Origin: Branchiostoma floridae | Taxonomy: Eukaryota > Chordata > Leptocardii > Amphioxiformes > Branchiostomatidae | NCBI RefSeq assembly: GCF_000003815.2 | Contig: NC_049993.1 | Location: 1,212,448 to 1,260,595 of the forward strand | Length of the DNA: 48,148 nt | Direction of reading: 5' to 3' | In this document: positions 44,350-48,148 of the stretch, piece by piece | Numbering within the stretch: position 1 is the first letter of the stretch | How the letters are laid out: each line of letters opens with the position of its first letter | Translations under genes and position numbers: made by a program | The notes under the pieces: model-generated | Databases searched by the model: none | What the model was told of the DNA's origin: nothing | The model's input: only the letters and a program-made list of their open reading frames with translations

Positions 44350-44454
44350 GGGCCATGGGGCGCTATCTACCATGAGTTACTCCAAAAATGTTTAATATAT
44401 AGTCATTGTCACTTGTCACAGTCACGTCATGTCACAAGTAACTGTCACTTGTCA
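44350..44454. repeat. Inverted-monomer cassette 3, at the array end
   Basis: Third copy of the cassette. The satellite stops at its last base group (TGTCACTTGTCA) and unique sequence follows, so the cassette marks the array border. Confidence 0.95.
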
Positions 44455-44504
44455 AAGGACAGACTCCCATCATGGGAAGGGGGAGGAGGTGGGTAACGTT
44501 GCAG

Positions 44505-44601
44505 ATCCCAAGATTCTATTCTGATGTAGAATACCAGACTGAGTGTCTGATGGAAACCACACGACCTATTGGTACCAGTAATGCAGCAAACAAGACCCCA
44601 G
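44505..44601 (+). CDS. Possible internal coding exon (97 bp)
   Basis: Bounded by an acceptor (GTAACGTTGCAG at 44504) and a donor (CCCCAG|GTGCAT at 44601/44602). It is open for 32 codons plus one base (begins IPRFYSDVEYQTE, later METTRPIGTSNAANKTP). I do not recognise the peptide and see no partner exons, so this rests on splice-site and frame agreement alone. Confidence 0.15.
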
Positions 44602-44829
44602 GTGCATTTTATCTTACATTGAAGTGCAGTTGATAATCTCTAATCAGGTAGACCTGTCCTATTTACCTGCCTTATAGTGTGTTAGCTGTCATATATACAG
44701 TGTGTTAGTAGTTGTTAGTTATTATATACAGTGTGTTAGTTTAGTGAAGAGGAGATCTAAACAAAATTGAACAAAACAAACTAAACAAAACAAAACTTAT
44801 ATGACGTCATTTTCAGCACTTGTTGCTTA
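44602..44829. other. Spacer with short TATATACAGTGTGTTAG duplication
   Basis: TATACAGTGTGTTAGT occurs twice at about 44694 and 44725. Nothing else is recognised. Confidence 0.5.
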
Positions 44830-45820
44830 GCAGCAAAAGCGGAGGCCTACAATCCTGGGCGTGCTCCCCCGGGAAAATAGTGACATCTTGACCCTCTGAA
44901 ACGCTATTTTTCTGCATTTTGAAGGACAAATTTTGCTCACAGACTACGTCTTCTTCTTCTTCGTTTGAGTGCCAAACCTCATTTTGTTGAGGCACTAAGG
45001 GAAGGGGTCATTTTCTAGGTGCAGGTTTGTGGGGCTGATTTGTGGCTGGTGGCTTTTGGCTCCTCAATGGGCAGGGGCGCCGCTCCCTGACCGCCATGTT
45101 GTTGTGTGACGGCAAGTACCCGTAAAAGCTAAGTTGAATGGCATTTCAATTAGATATTCACAGTACGGGAAAATTTTGAACCTGGTACCCACAAAAATAC
45201 CATTTTCTGCATTTTGAGGGGCAAATTTTGGTGGCATACTATATGCTCAATGCAATGACATTTCTGTCAGAGAACAGTTATTGAGGGTGACGAGCGCTGG
45301 AGAGTTGTGAGTGCAGGAAGCCCAAGCCGTTGCAAGTCTGGCCAAGAGCCGCCCAGAGAAAAGTTTGAGGGGCACATTTTGCTTTTTAACTGAGCAGTTT
45401 GGTAAAGAAATTTCTACTAGTTCATCTTCTTTTTAAGAGCCAACCTCATTTTGTTGAAGGCTCTGGCACTGTGGTGAAGAGGTCATTTTACCTAGATGCA
45501 GGTGCAGGTGGCTTGTGGCTCCTTAGTGGGCAGGGCCGCCGCTCCCTGACCGCCGTGTTGTTGTGTGGCAGCGAGTACCCGTAGACTTTGGTTGGTTAAT
45601 GGCTGGTGCAAAGGGCATTTTTGAATGCCTCCAAGTTTTTGGCTTGAGCTATAGTTGGGGGGCAATACCCCCGCAACATATTTTCACCATGTCCAGTGCC
45701 AAAGGAGTCAGACCCATCGCAAGGAAGGTCCAGCAAAATTTTAAAATCTGGATCCTTTGAAATGCAATATCCTGCATTTTTGCTGGTAAAGTTTGCCGGT
45801 AGAACTAAGTTGAATGAACT
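44830..45820. repeat. Composite repeat: two tandem units of about 465 bp
   Basis: CAACCTCATTTTGTTGA followed by GGGCAGGGGCGCCGCTCCCT, GACCGCCATGTTGTTGTGTG and AGTACCCGTA (about 44970-45125) recurs at about 45438-45585. The linked module GAAACGCTATTTTTCTGCAT/TTTGAGGGGCAAATTTTG occurs near 44900, 45205, 45365 (partial) and 45755. This module is also inside the hAT-type element at 10380-10738, so the composite is probably built from that family. No intact TIR pair was found. Confidence 0.7.
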
Positions 45821-47239
45821 CTCGATTTCGCTTTACGAATAATTAATGTGAATTACGTTTTACGATAAAATCCGGTTAGCTTCTACGCAATAGATTAAAT
45901 TAAAGGGGCCAATATCGCTCGACGCAAAATTTCACTGATTACGCTCTACGTTGAATTTGAGCGTTATACATATGTACATTACATAAAGATTACCTTTAGC
46001 TAGAAAATGCTCTTTTCTGCATGATCTTTTTGGTCTTAAAATTGCAGCCAATATAGGACATACAACATAATTCTGATGCTTTTATGTACAAAGAGGCGCC
46101 TCAATGCTGGCAGCCCTTTTCATCAGAACGAAACAAAAACAATACACAATTGTGTCATGCATCTGAGATTCCTTTCATGGCCAGGCAGTGGTTACATTGA
46201 TGATAACTCTTATTTCATTATGCAAAAAGAGGCGCCTAAAATCTGGCAGCCCTAATTTTACCAACAAAAGCAAGTCTCCTTAATGGCTGCCTGCTTATAC
46301 ATCGGCGCCAACCTTCAACATTTTTTTTATTACCAAAAGATATTCTCTTATTAGCACTTCCTTAAGTTCCACAGAAGCTGAACCACTGTCAGCCATTTTT
46401 ACTTGCAAGTCAACAACTTAAGAATCATTTTAAATTACTGGCAAACAAATAAAAGTGATTTCAAAAATCAAGAAAAAAATAAAGCCAGGTCTGTGCTAAG
46501 ATAATGTACTGCAGAACAAGCTAGACAAGAGACAAGGCCCTCCCCCAAAACATTTAGGCTTAGCTTCATCCTGCAATGGCTTAGTTAATGTCGGAAACAA
46601 ATACAATGCTGACAGAAGCGATCAAAAGTAGTCAGATGATTTGGGACAGGATAATGATTAAACACATTATGAAAAGTGTTCAAAGAGACACTGTCATTCA
46701 CGTATAGGTGCCTGAGCGATGGCAGCTATGTAAATAACAAAATTTAGGTAAAAAAATGCATATTATTAAGAAAATGGTACAAAATTCTTTAAGCCCTGGC
46801 AACAAAATTCCAACAACACACACAAGAAACAACAGCCAGATCCAAACCTCAGTTTGCATGGAGAGTAACGAAAACTAGCAATTTTAAACTTCTTTGATCA
46901 CAGCTATAGGAGTTAAGCTGTTTGCAACTTTAAGTCCATTGGTCTAACATCGAAGTCATATGAATATATAACAAAAGAGTGCCGAGCCGGGTCAATGCTG
47001 TGTATGCATCGCTGTTTATGCAATAATTAAACCAAAACATCACATCTAAACACTGTATTTTGTCGGATCTACATTTTCTTTATGGCATTGATACTATGAT
47101 ATCCAAGTCTACACACTGTCAGGTCTATGGTCTGTAAGTTTTTACACCTACAGATAGAGGTAACAATGTTCTAATCAAGTGACTTTCAAATATAGTGACT
47201 GTCTTGTTACATGTACCTCAAATAACATCTCCAGATTGT
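45821..47239. other. AT-rich spacer with two related GGCGCC segments
   Basis: AAAGAGGCGCCTCAATGCTG then GCAGCCC (about 46091) and AAAGAGGCGCCTAAAATCTG then GCAGCCC (about 46227) lie about 137 bp apart. They may be diverged relatives of the 148-bp array that follows. No gene recognised. Confidence 0.4.
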
Positions 47240-48148
47240 TCTATGATAAAGAACATTGGCGCCAAATTGGCCGCCATTTTACTAAGAAAAAATTAAAAAT
47301 CTTTTTATTTACTGCTTAAAAATCTAGTAATGTTGAATAAAACAGATCGCAATCCATCAATGTTTCACAGATGCCGGCTTACATCTGAAAGCATTCAATG
47401 GCATTGGCGCCAAATTGGCCGCCATTTTACGAAGAAAAAATATAAAAAAAAATTTTTTTTAACTGCTTAAAAATCTAGTTATGTTGAATAAGACAGAGAC
47501 AATCCATCAATGTTTCACAGATGCCAGCTTACATCTGAAAGCAAGAGCATTGGCGCCAAATTGGCCGCCATTTTACTAAGAAAAAATGTAAAAAAATCTT
47601 TTTATTTTAACTGCTTAAAAATCTAGTAATGTAGAATAAGACAGAGACAGTCCATCAATGTTTCACAGATGCCGGCTTACATCTGAAAGCAAGAGCATTG
47701 GCGCCAAATTGGCCGCCATTTTACTAAGAAAAAATGTAAAAAAATCTTTTTATTTTAACTGCTTAAAAATCTAGTAATGTAGAATAAGACAGAGACAATC
47801 CATCAATGTTTCACAGATGCCAGCTTACATCTGAAAGCAAGAGCATTGGCGCCAAATTGGCCGCCATTTTACTAAGAAAAAATGTAAAAAAATCTTTTTA
47901 TTTTAACTGCTTAAAAATCTAGTAATGTAGAATAAGACAGAGACAATCCATCAATGTTTCACAGATGCCAGCTTACATCTGAAAGCAAGAGCATTGGCGC
48001 CAAATTGGCCGCCATTTTACTAAGAAAAAATGTAAAAAAATCTTTTTATTTTAACTGCTTAAAAATCTAGTAATGTAGAATAAGACAGAGACAGTCCATC
48101 AATGTTCACAGATGCCGGCTACATCTAAAGCAAGAGCATGCGCCAATG
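47240..48148. repeat. 148-bp tandem array, 6 full copies, runs off the window
   Basis: CATTGGCGCCAAATTGGCCG then CCATTTTA starts units with GGCGCC at 47258, 47406, 47552, 47700, 47848 and 47996 (periods 148, 146, 148, 148, 148). A seventh, degraded start is at about 48139. Each unit continues with A/T-rich sequence, then CTGCTTAAAAATCTAGTAAT and CATCAATGTTTCACAGATGC. The first 28 bp are identical in all six copies, while the rest shows small indels and substitutions. Confidence 0.97.

Larger units (their letters stand above)
36922..44454. repeat. 37-bp satellite array, about 7.5 kb, with higher-order structure
   Basis: The basic unit is 37 bp: GGTCCTGGAGTAACTCATGG then CAGATAGCGCCCAACTA. Common variants are GAATAA for GAGTAA, GGGGTAA, CCCCACTA or CAACAA endings, and a 33-bp form lacking four bases (GGAGTAATGGCAG). 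Roughly 190-200 units by length. Rare variants recur as blocks: CCTAGGGTAACTCAGCGC at about 38941, 39703, 41581, 42203 and 43333; AAGGTGCTGGAATAAC at about 37689, 38419, 40060, 41030 and 43761. This shows multi-unit duplication. Three gaps break the array, so its true length is unknown. No continuous reading frame. Confidence 0.98.

Noticed and set aside
36922-44454. CRISPR-like array of direct repeats
   Set aside because: There are no unique spacers. The 37-bp units are contiguous and the context is a eukaryotic satellite.

Overview
This is a eukaryotic window with no bacterial-style gene density. It has about 39-40% GC by eye, split genes with GT-AG introns, and very many short inverted-repeat transposons, LINE tails, microsatellites and minisatellites. 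The repeat mix and the one clear gene fit an invertebrate deuterostome. My best guess is amphioxus (Branchiostoma), from general familiarity with such loci and not from a search.

The one well-supported cellular gene is a catechol-O-methyltransferase-like (COMT-like) gene on the minus strand, 26846 to 22819. It has four coding exons with consistent splice sites and phases, giving a predicted 253-residue protein with an N-terminal membrane anchor. It keeps the SAM site and the catalytic Asp/Lys of COMT. The Asp-Asn pair that completes the Mg2+ site reads Glu-Gln, and the C-terminal tail is divergent. Intron 2 carries a tandem array made from the start of exon 3, which repeats the exon's splice acceptor four more times. 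Intron 3 carries an antisense LINE tail and a MITE.

Layout. 1-21 kb is gene-poor and packed with repeats: a 98-bp minisatellite, a tRNA-derived SINE, a hAT-type non-autonomous element with 8-bp target duplications, an approximately 1.1-kb inverted-repeat element, several MITE families present two to four times each, nested MITEs, and two 3' tails of one LINE family. 21-27 kb is the COMT-like gene and its flanking MITEs. 27-33 kb holds a 5'-truncated LINE with a reverse-transcriptase domain (nonsense codon plus frameshift), a 100-N gap, a possible orphan coding exon and another LINE tail. 33-36 kb is a run of minisatellites, one interrupted by a TIR element, and a 278-bp tandem duplication. 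36.9-44.5 kb is a large 37-bp satellite with higher-order structure and three inverted-monomer cassettes, containing three N gaps. 44.5-48.1 kb holds a duplicated composite repeat and then a 148-bp tandem array. Each unit of that array has a YY1-like and an E2F-like motif, and it runs off the end of the window.

I see no operon, CRISPR, phage or other multi-gene system. The points most worth checking are the altered metal site of the COMT-like protein, the exon-derived array of splice acceptors in its own intron, the 37-bp satellite with inverted cassettes, and the YY1/E2F-motif array.
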